Shown one piece after another: positions 46,416-54,973 of a DNA stretch of 64,000 bases. The DNA comes from an uncultured Alteromonadaceae bacterium. GTDB taxonomy: Bacteria; Pseudomonadota; Gammaproteobacteria; Enterobacterales; Alteromonadaceae. How positions within the stretch are numbered: the first letter of the stretch is position 1; the number at the start of each line of letters is the position of its first letter. The stretch is from positions 186,001-250,000 of the forward strand of contig CANNDC010000003.1 in assembly GCA_947503265.1 (NCBI GenBank), given 5' to 3'. The notes beneath the pieces were generated by a model. The model was not told the origin of the DNA. It did not search any database and saw nothing but the letters and a program-made list of their open reading frames with translations. The position numbers and the translations under genes are program-made.

Positions 46416-46438
46416 AATCCGGCTAATAGCCGGATTTT
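46416..46438 (+). terminator. Terminator after the DUF885 gene
   Basis: AATCCGGCT and AGCCGGATT form a perfect 9-bp stem with loop AAT, followed by TT. It lies 34 nt after the stop codon. Confidence 0.88.
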
Positions 46439-46517
46439 CTATTATGATATTGATGAGTTTCATTCGATATAAAATACCTTAATAATCATAACCTTAAAAA
46501 AAAGGTAAGTTACTTTT

Positions 46518-47078
46518 ATGTTTTCTCGAAAGCAATCTGCAAATGACTCGGTCTCTGAGGACATGGCAAATAAACAAAAACGGTATGAAGCGTTGGTGTA
46601 TGCGCTACACACTGATATTTACAGATACGCATATTGGTTGGTCAAAGATAAAGCCGTTGCAGAAGACATTGTTCAAGAGACGTTTCTACGAGCTTGGAAA
46701 TCACTCGATTCATTGAAAGATGAGAAAGCAGCTAAATCTTGGTTAATCACTATTTTACGTCGTGAGAATGCAAGAAGATTCGAGCGTAAGCAGTTTGATC
46801 TTGTCGATATGGATGATGTTTCACTTGCCGATGAGGCTTTGTCTTCCAATGAGACAGAAATTGAACACAGAGAACTTCGTGCATTAATGGCGAACTTGAG
46901 TGAAGAATATCGCGAACCATTGATGCTACAAATTATCTTCGGTTACACAGGAGATGAAATTGCAGAACAACTTGAATTGAATAAGAACACGGTTATGACT
47001 CGTCTGTTTAGGGCGCGCAACCAATTGAAAGAGGCATTAGAGAAGTCAAATGACAGCAGAGGAATTAGCAATGGATGA
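46518..47078 (+). CDS. RNA polymerase ECF sigma factor
   Basis: 186 residues. Region 2 has YAYWLVKDKAVAEDIVQETFLRAWKSL and region 4 has YTGDEIAEQLELNKNTVMTRLFRARNQL, so both core-binding and -35 recognition parts are present. The partner DUF3379 gene overlaps its stop by 8 nt, as sigma and anti-sigma genes often do. AGGTAAG precedes the ATG. The stimulus is unknown. Confidence 0.9.
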   Translation: MFSRKQSANDSVSEDMANKQKRYEALVYALHTDIYRYAYWLVKDKAVAEDIVQETFLRAWKSLDSLKDEKAAKSWLITILRRENARRFERKQFDLVDMDDVSLADEALSSNETEIEHRELRALMANLSEEYREPLMLQIIFGYTGDEIAEQLELNKNTVMTRLFRARNQLKEALEKSNDSRGISNG

Positions 47079-47784
47079 TTTACAATTTCGTCGTACCATT
47101 TACGCCGATCCCAATTGCACTGATGAATCGGTAAAAAAAGCGGCTGCTGCTGACTCTGCTAAGCAAGAGTTTTGGGATGAGTTACGTTCACTTGACGCAA
47201 AAATGCAGCAAGCATCTAAAGTCGAGGTTCCAGAGAATTTAGCCAATAAACTGATTTTACGTCAAACACTAGAGAGTCATAAAATACAGAAGCGCCAAAC
47301 CCGTTGGCACCTTGCACTAGCAGCATCTGTGGCTTTTGTATTTGGTATTAGTTTCACACTTTGGCAGCAAACAACGATTGTTAATTTAGGTGAGCATGCT
47401 TTAGCTCATGTTTACCATGAAAATGATGGCGCTTTTGCGTTAAAAGTAAATGGCGATATTAGCTTAGACTCGGTTAATGCTCGGTTAGCCAGTCTGGGAG
47501 CATCATTTACTGAAGATATGGGCCGTATCTATTTTGCGAATTTTTGTGATTTTGACAAAATAAGAAGTTTTCATATGGTGATGGAAGGAGAAAATGGCAA
47601 GGTGACCGTATTTGTCGTTCCTCACTCAGAAGATTACAAATCGGTAGATAGCTTTTCTGACGGTGTAATGTCAGGTCAAGTTATAGAAGCCACTAGAGCC
47701 AGTATTGTTATCGTTGGGGATAAGGATAAACCATACGATGAATTGAAGAATAAAATTAAGCAAAACATGGTGTTTTCCGCTTAG
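47071..47784 (+). CDS. DUF3379 membrane protein, likely anti-sigma factor
   Basis: About 237 residues. An N-terminal soluble part with MDDLQFRRTIYADPN and WDELRSLDAKMQQASKVEVPENLA, one TM helix near 90-115 (WHLALAASVAFVFGISFTL) and a periplasmic remainder match DUF3379. The frame is open to 47050, but ATG 47071 has GAGGA 7 nt before it and overlaps the sigma stop as ATGGATGA. Anti-sigma activity is inferred from the gene pair and topology. Confidence 0.85.
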   Translation: MDDLQFRRTIYADPNCTDESVKKAAAADSAKQEFWDELRSLDAKMQQASKVEVPENLANKLILRQTLESHKIQKRQTRWHLALAASVAFVFGISFTLWQQTTIVNLGEHALAHVYHENDGAFALKVNGDISLDSVNARLASLGASFTEDMGRIYFANFCDFDKIRSFHMVMEGENGKVTVFVVPHSEDYKSVDSFSDGVMSGQVIEATRASIVIVGDKDKPYDELKNKIKQNMVFSA

Positions 47785-47814
47785 TTTAAATATTTGTATA
47801 TCTGAATTATCTTG

Positions 47815-47842
47815 AAGGCTGCCAACTATGGTGGCCTTTTTT
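47815..47842 (+). terminator. Terminator after the DUF3379 gene
   Basis: AAGGCTGCCA and TGGTGGCCTT pair at 8 of 10 positions with loop ACTA and are followed by TTTT. It ends the sigma/DUF3379 operon. Confidence 0.8.
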
Positions 47843-47870
47843 ATGTGACCGACCTTCTCTATTCCTCTGA

Positions 47871-47910
47871 AAACAAAAGAAAACAACCGAAAATAAAAGA
47901 AAACAAAAGA
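47871..47910. promoter_or_regulatory. Four 10-bp direct repeats, putative regulator binding array
   Basis: The unit AAACAAAAGA is repeated four times in exact 10-bp register: AAACAAAAGA, AAACAACCGA, AAATAAAAGA, AAACAAAAGA. A partial fifth unit may follow. The repeats lie about 160 bp upstream of the GH88 gene, where its promoter region should be. Ten-bp phased direct repeats are typical of DeoR/AgaR-type sugar regulators, so this is a candidate operator (inference). Confidence 0.6.
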
Positions 47911-48070
47911 AATCGTAAACCATGCAGCATAATATGATCGTTTGATTATTACACCAACGCGTCTCACTCAATTATGGTAACCGAAGAAAAGACGCGGGTT
48001 ACAGCTTGCTCATATTCTCTAAGACGATTGTAAGTATCTTCTTGAGTCAATCAACAATAGGAAGGGTATT

Positions 48071-49309
48071 GTGAAATCATTTAAAATAAAAAAATATCTT
48101 CTAATGGGTTTAACAGTTTCTCTCTGCGCTTGTGGCACAACCAGCATGGCAGACAACCAAGCCTCTTCATCTAATAGTCAGCCGCTACCATGGCCAAATG
48201 AAAATGTCGAATTTTGCCATGCAAGCCTCGACAAAGCAGTGGCGCAACTAGATGACTTCAGAAAAGCCTATACAAACCCTAGGGAGATACCGACCTCTTT
48301 TGATAAAGGCAAAACGGTATTTACTAATCCATTCGGTTGGACAAGTGGCTTCGTTGCCGGTAATTTTTGGTATATCTACGAGCATACTCAAGATGAAAGC
48401 TGGCTAAATACAGCCAAAGAGTGGACTTACGCACTAGAAGAAATGCGATTCAATCGGAAAACCCATGATATTGGTTTTATTATGTCAAATAGCTATGGCA
48501 ATGGATTAAGATTGACAGGAAACCAAACATATAATCCCTTACTTGTAGATGCTGCCGAAACCTTGATGGAACGTTATAACCCGAATATTGGTGTCACGTT
48601 TTCTTGGAGTTGGGGCACATGGGAATTTCCGGTCATTATAGATAATATGATGAACCTAGAGCTGTTGTTTCATGCATCTCTGGTAACTGGCGACAAAAAA
48701 TATTATGACGCAGCTGTCAGCCACGCAACTGTCACCATGAAGCATCACTACAGGGAAGATTTCAGCTCTTTTCATCTAGTTAATTATAACCGTAAAACTG
48801 GATTACCCAATTCAAAGCAAACGTTTCAAGGTATCGCAGATGATTCATCTTGGTCTCGCGGACAATCTTGGGGAGCTTATGGATATACAATGGTTTACCG
48901 CTTCACAAAGGACAAAAAGTTTCTAGAGCAAGCAAAAAACATTGTTAATTATCTTTTGACTCATAAAAATATGCCCGATGATTTGGTCCCTTATTTTGAT
49001 TACGATGCACCGGACGATCCGAACGTTAAAAACTACAGAGATTCATCGGCTGCTTCTCTGTTAGCAAGCGCGTTATTGGAGCTATCTGGGTATGTCGATA
49101 AACAAGATGCATTGCGATATCGAAAGGCCGCAATGACAATTCTTGAAAGCTTGTCTTCACCTGAATATCTTGCGAGCAAAGGGGAAAATGGGCACTTCTT
49201 GTTGAAACAAGCTACTGGCCATTATCCCGCAAACAAAGATCTAAATGCCGCTTTAAATTATGGTGATTACTACTATCTTGAAGCATTAAACCGATGTAAG
49301 AAAATGTAA
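48071..49309 (+). CDS. GH88 family unsaturated glucuronyl hydrolase-like lipoprotein
   Basis: 412 residues. The lipid-type signal ends LCAC (C21). GH88 features: H132-D133-IGF with the Asp expected to activate water, D191 in VIIDNMMN as the second active Asp, SNSYGNGLRL and SSWSRGQSWGAYGYTMV. Such enzymes hydrate the double bond of 4,5-unsaturated uronyl residues left by polysaccharide lyases. The BNR_4 protein and KdgF-like fragment next to it fit that role. GTG start 48071 with GGAAGG before it. Ends at a terminator. Confidence 0.88.
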   Translation: MKSFKIKKYLLMGLTVSLCACGTTSMADNQASSSNSQPLPWPNENVEFCHASLDKAVAQLDDFRKAYTNPREIPTSFDKGKTVFTNPFGWTSGFVAGNFWYIYEHTQDESWLNTAKEWTYALEEMRFNRKTHDIGFIMSNSYGNGLRLTGNQTYNPLLVDAAETLMERYNPNIGVTFSWSWGTWEFPVIIDNMMNLELLFHASLVTGDKKYYDAAVSHATVTMKHHYREDFSSFHLVNYNRKTGLPNSKQTFQGIADDSSWSRGQSWGAYGYTMVYRFTKDKKFLEQAKNIVNYLLTHKNMPDDLVPYFDYDAPDDPNVKNYRDSSAASLLASALLELSGYVDKQDALRYRKAAMTILESLSSPEYLASKGENGHFLLKQATGHYPANKDLNAALNYGDYYYLEALNRCKKM

Positions 49310-49346
49310 TTATTTAACAACATGCGAAATGTTGCTTAATCCAAGG

Positions 49347-49381
49347 AAAAAGCCCAGAAACGATTGCTCTGGGCTTTTTTT
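49347..49381. terminator. Bidirectional terminator between GH88 and BNR_4 genes
   Basis: AGCCCAGA and TCTGGGCT (49351-49358, 49368-49375) form an 8-bp stem flanked by A residues before and T residues after, so it works for both converging genes. Confidence 0.88.
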
Positions 49382-49404
49382 ATGGGTGAGTTATTTCCGA
49401 TCTG

Positions 49405-50757
49405 TCAGTTGTCATCAGCCGCAATATAATGAACACGTAGGGTCGATGGTAATGGGATACTTTCTCTTGCTTGGTCGCGATTGGGTTGCATGGCTTCCCA
49501 GCTGATAAAATACCGTTCTGATGGATTCTTTTGCTCTTCCATGAGTGGAATCACTCGAAGTGGAATACCCTTGTTTGTTTGGTATTTTTTTATTTGAAGA
49601 GGAAGGCTCTTTTCGATAGGAGCACCGGATAGCACCTCAAGTGATTCTGAATCAACTACCCATTGCCAATGAACACCTCGCCAAGAAGCGGGTACTATAA
49701 TGTTACCCTCGTCACCGACAAAAGCAGGTTCACTGGTAATAATTGGCAAATCTAATGCACCACTTTTATCCAGATCAACTCGAGAATTTTTCCAAGTGGA
49801 TATTTGTGCCTCTTTCCACCCGTCTTTTTCCCGTCTCATTAAATAGACCTGAGTATCGCCTTTAGAGTCATACTTTTGATAGGTTATTATCACACGATTT
49901 TGCGCATCAAATCCGATAGGTGTGCGGCCGTTGAGCAATCCACCATGCATAGGAATAGGATCTACAATTTCACCGGTTTTTACTGTGATTGGTAAATCTA
50001 TTTTCTCTCCATAAGACGTCTCCCAATTCACTAGATCTTTGCTTCTAGCATAAGACAAGTCATGATTACTCGAAGCTCGCGGACTTTCTCTCCATACATA
50101 AACCATGTGGACGTAACCATCAGGTCCAAAAATAGGGCCTTTGGGATAAACACTACGTACCCCTTCGCCATCGAGTATCGTCGAATTATGTAAGTTGTTC
50201 CATCGTGATTTCTCTGTATCCCAGTGATTGTAGTACCACTGGCCTTGTCCACTCGTTCCAGATCGGTATTTAAAATAGAGCTCATCGTTGACACCGACAA
50301 AAAAGCCGGGATAGGTCATTTGTTGTTCCCTATCCGCCGATACCATGACGTCTACCTGTTTAAGGCTACGTGGATCATATGGTTTTGTTGAGCGAAAATA
50401 GACCAGAGGATTAGCATGGATATTACCTACAATATGGATAAATCCATTTTTATCAAATGCCGCTTCAACGTTATTGTGTGCATCCCACCCCAAGAAACTG
50501 GGTAATTTGTGATATATCCAGGGGCCGCCGTTGATGTCTCCGAGTTCTCTTACTGCAACACTCATTTGGCGAGATGCGTCATAATAGGCAAGCATTTGAT
50601 GATTTTGCTGACTGACAAAATCGAACCAAACGCGTTGACCAGACCAAACCCAATCGATGGCTTGTGCTTGAGGTTCATCAACATTAGTTTCTTTTGCCAC
50701 TGTAAAGTGAGCAAAAATACAAACCATCAACCCTACGATTATCTTTAGTTTAATCAT
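49405..50757 (-). CDS. BNR_4 repeat protein, possible polysaccharide lyase
   Basis: About 450 residues with a signal peptide (KLKIIVGLMVCIFAHFTVAK). It matches the BNR_4 seven-bladed propeller pattern, including H94 in WDAHNN, His residues 108 and 114, and YFKYRSGTSGQGQWYYNHWD (Y164, R165). Ulvan lyase families PL24 and PL25 share that fold, with active His, Tyr and Arg; other BNR_4 proteins have no known activity. ATG 50757 has GAGGAAG before it and is preferred to 50802. A lyase role together with GH88 is plausible but unproven. Confidence 0.75.
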   Translation of the reverse strand: MIKLKIIVGLMVCIFAHFTVAKETNVDEPQAQAIDWVWSGQRVWFDFVSQQNHQMLAYYDASRQMSVAVRELGDINGGPWIYHKLPSFLGWDAHNNVEAAFDKNGFIHIVGNIHANPLVYFRSTKPYDPRSLKQVDVMVSADREQQMTYPGFFVGVNDELYFKYRSGTSGQGQWYYNHWDTEKSRWNNLHNSTILDGEGVRSVYPKGPIFGPDGYVHMVYVWRESPRASSNHDLSYARSKDLVNWETSYGEKIDLPITVKTGEIVDPIPMHGGLLNGRTPIGFDAQNRVIITYQKYDSKGDTQVYLMRREKDGWKEAQISTWKNSRVDLDKSGALDLPIITSEPAFVGDEGNIIVPASWRGVHWQWVVDSESLEVLSGAPIEKSLPLQIKKYQTNKGIPLRVIPLMEEQKNPSERYFISWEAMQPNRDQARESIPLPSTLRVHYIAADDN

Positions 50758-50798
50758 GGCTTCCTCTTTTAAAACATTACGCACTAAATAAATTCTCT

Positions 50799-50939
50799 TC
50801 AATGCGGATTAAATGTATCTAATAAACGGCTATCGTCCTCTAGAGCAACAACTCCATGTGGTATACCTTTCCCTGCTAAAAAAGCATCTCCGGATTTGAT
50901 AATACGTTTTTCATTAATAAAAAATTCTGCTCGCAACAT
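50799..50939 (-). pseudogene. Remnant of a KdgF-like cupin gene
   Basis: An ATG at 50939 opens 46 codons ending at TGA 50799-50801. The residues GDAFLAGKGIPHGVVALEDD and LLDTFNPH closely fit the C-terminal half of KdgF-type cupins (PHGxxALED, LDVFxPxR). In-frame sequence before the ATG runs on for about 17 codons to a stop, without a start codon. The N-terminal half with the other metal-binding His residues is lost. KdgF converts unsaturated monouronates in pectin and alginate breakdown, which fits the neighbours. The gap 50758-51100 otherwise shows nothing. Confidence 0.6.
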
Positions 50940-51100
50940 TATAAGATTCGCCCCAATGATTACGGTTGATTCATTTTGATTAAATGTGAATTAAGTGTAG
51001 CATAAGATTTAGTGTATACAGTGCCTTTTGCCACCTTGCCAAAACGATAAGGAGATCAGACTTTAATTAACACGGAGGGGGATTATTTGCTCAATCATCA

Positions 51101-52222
51101 TCAATATTTCATATCGTCAGGAATCGGTAAATCCTTTCTTAACGGCGGCGGTCGTTTTGCTTTGCCATTCTTGAAGGCTTTCACTTGGTAGACGTAAGCG
51201 AGCACTTGAGCAACCGCCAAAAAGAGTTTTTCCGGTATCTGTTGTTCAGCTTCAGTGGTATGAAATATTGCTCTTGCTAACGGAGGTGAAGAGACAATTG
51301 GAACGCCATGAGCTGCCGCAATCTTACGTATGTGCATGGCAAGTTCGTCTGCTCCTTTCGCTACAAGAATAGGTGCAGTATTGCCGTTTTGATCATATTT
51401 TAATGCAACCGAAAAGTGTGTGGGGTTGGTGACAACTACATCAGCTTTGGGTACTTCCTGCATCATTCGATTTGCTGCAGCTTGATATTGAAGTTTACGA
51501 ATTCGACTTTTAACTTGAGGATCACCTTCTGAGTTTTTCCTCTCGTCTTTCACTTCTTCTTTAGTCATTTTCATTTGTTCATTATGTTTATGACTTTGAT
51601 AAGGAACATCAAATACAGCAATTGGAATCAGAGCACAGCACATCATAAGAAAGGCCCAGCCTAGCAACTCCAGCGCATGAAATAAATTTCTTGGATACAA
51701 CTCCATGTCTAAGTGAAGTGCTTCTTCCTGAAAAAGAATTAACGCGCCATAAGCGGTTCCCGCAACTACGATAAACTTAGCTAGGGCTTTTAATAATTCA
51801 ACCAGTCCATTTACTCCAAACATGCGTTTGAATCCGGCCAAAGGATTCAGTTTATTCGCTTTTGGCGCCGCAGACTGCCACGTAAAGTTGTATCCGCCTA
51901 ACGCAATGCTTCCATACACACCGGCTATCAATGCAATTATCATGTATAGCAATACAGGCACACTGACAGCTTCAAATGCGTATCCCCAAGCTTGAAACAT
52001 ATGATTTAGATCATAGGTTTCGTCTCTAGATAGTTTGAACATGCGCTGTGTAACATCATAAAGCGATACTGCAATCATTTTGCCCATAACCAGAAAAGCG
52101 ATGGCACTGGCAATAAGAACTAACGTAGTAGATAACTCTCGGGATCGCGCAATCTGCCCTTTTTTGCGGGTGTCTTCGAGTTTTTTCGAAGTGGGTTCTT
52201 CGGTTTTTTCTTGTGCTGCCAC
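51101..52222 (-). CDS. flhB: Flagellar export apparatus protein FlhB
   Basis: 373 residues. Four TM helices in the first about 215 residues, then a cytoplasmic domain with the autocleavage motif NPTH (VVTNPTHFSVALKY), whose Asn-Pro bond is cut to switch export specificity from hook to filament substrates. The N-terminus AAQEKTEEPTSKKLEDTRKKGQIARSRE is typical. Last gene of the fli cluster in the window; flhA does not follow. Confidence 0.96.
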   Translation of the reverse strand: MAAQEKTEEPTSKKLEDTRKKGQIARSRELSTTLVLIASAIAFLVMGKMIAVSLYDVTQRMFKLSRDETYDLNHMFQAWGYAFEAVSVPVLLYMIIALIAGVYGSIALGGYNFTWQSAAPKANKLNPLAGFKRMFGVNGLVELLKALAKFIVVAGTAYGALILFQEEALHLDMELYPRNLFHALELLGWAFLMMCCALIPIAVFDVPYQSHKHNEQMKMTKEEVKDERKNSEGDPQVKSRIRKLQYQAAANRMMQEVPKADVVVTNPTHFSVALKYDQNGNTAPILVAKGADELAMHIRKIAAAHGVPIVSSPPLARAIFHTTEAEQQIPEKLFLAVAQVLAYVYQVKAFKNGKAKRPPPLRKDLPIPDDMKY

Positions 52223-52234
52223 TGAATATCCCTG

Positions 52235-53017
52235 TTAGTTATTGCAAACTTGCAATAAGTTGCACATCAATAATTGTGCACGTTGCCATTGAATCTCAAA
52301 GTGGTAAGTAAAATTATCCAAGGTTAGCCAGATAATGACCAACCCCATGATCTGCGCAATGGCAAAACCTATGCTAAATATATTCAGTTGTGGTGCTGCT
52401 TTGGTCATTATGCCAAAAGAAAGGTTCACGATAAGCAGTGACACAATTGGGGCTAGAGAGAGGGTGACTGCCGCGACAAACATCCAGCCTCCCCAATGGG
52501 CAATTTCCTTAAATTGTTCAGCCGTAAACCAGGCTTCGCCAATTGGGAAGGCTTGAAAGCTCATTACTATCATTTTGATCATGGCCAAATGACCATCTAA
52601 GGTCCAAAACAATAACGTGGCTAATATAAGATAAAACTGACCTACTGCAGGTACGTTGATCCCATTGACCGGGTCGACAATGGACGCAAACCCCAACCCT
52701 GTCTGCATGGCAATAACCTGGCCGGCTAAAACAAAGGTATTAAGCATCATGACTGAAATAAAGCCAATTGCTACACCAATAATCAATTGTTGTATGACTA
52801 GCACAAAAGTACTAACGCTAAACACTTCTACAAGATTGACAGGGGGCACTACTGGGATAATGACTAAAGTTAAAAATAGGGTTAACAAAGCACGAATGGG
52901 AGCAGGAACTGTTTTTGCACTGACACCTACCATAGCAGCAAACATACCGGATATGCGCATAAAAGGTAGCAACATATCGGCCATGAATTGGGTGATGCTG
53001 GAGGCGGCAAATTCCAA
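52235..53017 (-). CDS. fliR: Flagellar export apparatus protein FliR
   Basis: 260 residues, about six TM helices, family motifs FAAMVGVSAKTVPAPIRALLTL and LGFASIVDPVNG. It forms the export gate with FliP and FliQ. It follows fliQ after 9 nt and precedes flhB by 12 nt. Confidence 0.95.
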   Translation of the reverse strand: MEFAASSITQFMADMLLPFMRISGMFAAMVGVSAKTVPAPIRALLTLFLTLVIIPVVPPVNLVEVFSVSTFVLVIQQLIIGVAIGFISVMMLNTFVLAGQVIAMQTGLGFASIVDPVNGINVPAVGQFYLILATLLFWTLDGHLAMIKMIVMSFQAFPIGEAWFTAEQFKEIAHWGGWMFVAAVTLSLAPIVSLLIVNLSFGIMTKAAPQLNIFSIGFAIAQIMGLVIIWLTLDNFTYHFEIQWQRAQLLMCNLLQVCNN

Positions 53018-53026
53018 GTTCTAACC

Positions 53027-53296
53027 CTAGCCAACCACTTCAGGTATGCGTTCTACCATCATAAAAGTGAAATCCATTAGTTGCTGAACTAACCAGTGAC
53101 CTCCCCAGCTAAGTGCCAGTAATGTGACAATCAATCTTGGAAGAAAACTCATGGTCTGTTCGTTTATAGACGTCGCAGCTTGAAAAACCGCCACAATTAG
53201 ACCGACGAACAAGCTTGGCAATATGATGGCTGAAACCAATAGAATCACCATGTGGAGTGCTTCTTTCAGAATTTCGACAAAGACCTCTGGACTCAT
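53027..53296 (-). CDS. fliQ: Flagellar export apparatus protein FliQ
   Basis: 89 residues from ATG 53296, the standard FliQ length, with two TM helices (LHMVILLVSAIILPSLFVGL and LIVTLLALSWGGHWLVQQLM) and SINEQTMSFLPRL between. GAGGAG lies 7 nt before this ATG; the longer frame to 53341 is not used. FliQ packs round the FliP-FliR core of the export gate. Confidence 0.95.
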   Translation of the reverse strand: MSPEVFVEILKEALHMVILLVSAIILPSLFVGLIVAVFQAATSINEQTMSFLPRLIVTLLALSWGGHWLVQQLMDFTFMMVERIPEVVG

Positions 53297-53306
53297 GTTC
53301 GACTCC

Positions 53307-54056
53307 TCATCCCATACCGAAGCTGTTGGCCAAAGTGCCAAATATAAGATTCCAGCCGTCGACCAATACGAACAGCATTAACTTAAATGGCAATGACACT
53401 ATCATGGGTGAGAGCATCATCATTCCCATTGCCATTAAAATGGAAGCCACGACTAAATCTAAGATAAGAAAAGGGATAAACAACATGAATCCTATCTGGA
53501 ATGCCGTCTTGAGCTCGCTAGTTACAAATGCTGGAATCAAAACATTCATAGGCACTTCTGAAGGATCCTGAAATTGGTTTTCGTATCCCCCTAGTTCAAC
53601 GTAAGTTTCTAAGTCTTTAACTCTGGTCTGCGACAACATAAAGGTTCTCATGGGTAGCTTTGCTTTCTCATAAGCTTCAATTGATGTCAGTTCTTCATTT
53701 AGGTAGGGCTGTAGCGCCTCTTCATTAATCTTTTCAAAAACGGGAGCCATAATGAACATGGATAAGAACAAACTCACACCGATAAGTATCTGGTTAGAAG
53801 GAGATTGTTGAAGCCCTATGGCCTGACGTAATATCGATAGCACGATGATAATGCGCGTAAACGACGTCATCATCATGATAAAAGCAGGCAAAAGACTCAG
53901 CGCCGTCATTATCGCTAAGACTTGCAAGGTCATAGTGTATTCTTGCGTGCCCTCCGGATTAGTTGTGACCGTGAGTGCCTCGATGCCCGGCGCAGCAGCG
54001 ACATCTAAAGGAGCCAATAAAATGGCGCCGATTAAAATTCCAACAAATTTAATCAT
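53307..54056 (-). CDS. fliP: Flagellar export apparatus protein FliP
   Basis: 249 residues. A cleavable signal peptide ([20 protein letters not shown]), then FliP signatures: [29 protein letters not shown] and [20 protein letters not shown]. It is the main ring of the export gate. Its ATG overlaps the end of fliO by 8 nt. Confidence 0.96.
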   Translation of the reverse strand: MIKFVGILIGAILLAPLDVAAAPGIEALTVTTNPEGTQEYTMTLQVLAIMTALSLLPAFIMMMTSFTRIIIVLSILRQAIGLQQSPSNQILIGVSLFLSMFIMAPVFEKINEEALQPYLNEELTSIEAYEKAKLPMRTFMLSQTRVKDLETYVELGGYENQFQDPSEVPMNVLIPAFVTSELKTAFQIGFMLFIPFLILDLVVASILMAMGMMMLSPMIVSLPFKLMLFVLVDGWNLIFGTLANSFGMG

Positions 54057-54570
54057 AGTCTTTGCTTTTCCCTGTGCTGTTTTCCTGAGTATTTGCTTGA
54101 TTTCCTTTGAGACCAGACTGAATTTTTCCTGCTAGCGCTTCTGTTAACTTGTCTTTAAAGCTGCTACTTGGCGAAGTTGGGGGCGTGTTGTTGATTTGCG
54201 TATCAAGCTTGGTCAAATGATTGATCTGATTGCTGGTCACACCAATTAGATGCTGTTCACCGGCGACCTCTAGTACAATTATTTTTTCTCTTGTACCTGC
54301 TGCCATCGAAGCAACGACTTTTAGTTGTCCACTTCCCGAAGAAGTGACATTAAACCGTCGCATTAGGTACGCAAGCGCAAAAACAATGCCAATAACCAGC
54401 AACAATGATAGAAAAATTGACAGTATGGAGGTGGGATTTGAGAGGCTATTTGGCTCTGCAAATGCCTCTCTAGGAAGAAGGAATAATGGGTAAAATATTA
54501 ACCAAACCCATGTTTTATATGAGTTTTTACTACCTAAGCTTTTTAATTCTCTCGATTTGACTAATAACAT
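54049..54570 (-). CDS. fliO: Flagellar biosynthesis protein FliO
   Basis: 173 residues. A first hydrophobic segment ([19 protein letters not shown]) may be a signal, and a TM ([22 protein letters not shown]) is followed by a cytoplasmic part with [24 protein letters not shown], typical of FliO. It assists FliP assembly. The start lies 41 nt inside fliN; no other start codon is found in the frame before the first hydrophobic segment, so overlap seems real. Confidence 0.85.
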   Translation of the reverse strand: MLLVKSRELKSLGSKNSYKTWVWLIFYPLFLLPREAFAEPNSLSNPTSILSIFLSLLLVIGIVFALAYLMRRFNVTSSGSGQLKVVASMAAGTREKIIVLEVAGEQHLIGVTSNQINHLTKLDTQINNTPPTSPSSSFKDKLTEALAGKIQSGLKGNQANTQENSTGKSKDYD

Positions 54571-54952
54571 CCGTTAACCGAATACCAAATTTATCGTTGA
54601 CCACTACTACTTCTCCATGAGCAATCAACGTGCCATTTACTAAAACATCGAGTGGTTCTCCGGCAACTCGGTCGAGTTCAACGACGGATCCCTGATTGAG
54701 TTGCAGCAAATTTCGAATACTAATATGGCTTCTTCCCACCTCCATTGATATGGTGACGGGAATATCTAAAATGGTATCTAGTTTTTTCTTCTCTGCTTGT
54801 GTTACTGGCTGATCTTCGGACAACTCATCTAATTCAGCCACAGCAACGTCAATGTCATCGCTTTTATTTGCATCATCTTCTTGGGCAGACTCTTCCTCGG
54901 CTTGTTCAGCCATAGCTGCGGCCCAATCGTCCATGCCTTCTTCTTCACTCAT
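54530..54952 (-). CDS. fliN: Flagellar motor switch protein FliN
   Basis: 140 residues. An acidic, variable N-terminal part (about 1-55) and a C-terminal SpoA domain (about 60-135: [52 protein letters not shown]). With FliM and FliG it builds the C-ring that sets rotation direction. Follows fliM after 21 nt. Confidence 0.95.
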   Translation of the reverse strand: MSEEEGMDDWAAAMAEQAEEESAQEDDANKSDDIDVAVAELDELSEDQPVTQAEKKKLDTILDIPVTISMEVGRSHISIRNLLQLNQGSVVELDRVAGEPLDVLVNGTLIAHGEVVVVNDKFGIRLTDVISQIERIKKLR

Positions 54953-54973
54953 GTCTATCTCCTCACAATCTAT

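Noticed and set aside
47671..47967. Open frame of 98 codons on the minus strand
   Set aside because: It runs over the DUF3379 gene end, its terminator and the 10-bp repeats; a shadow without support.
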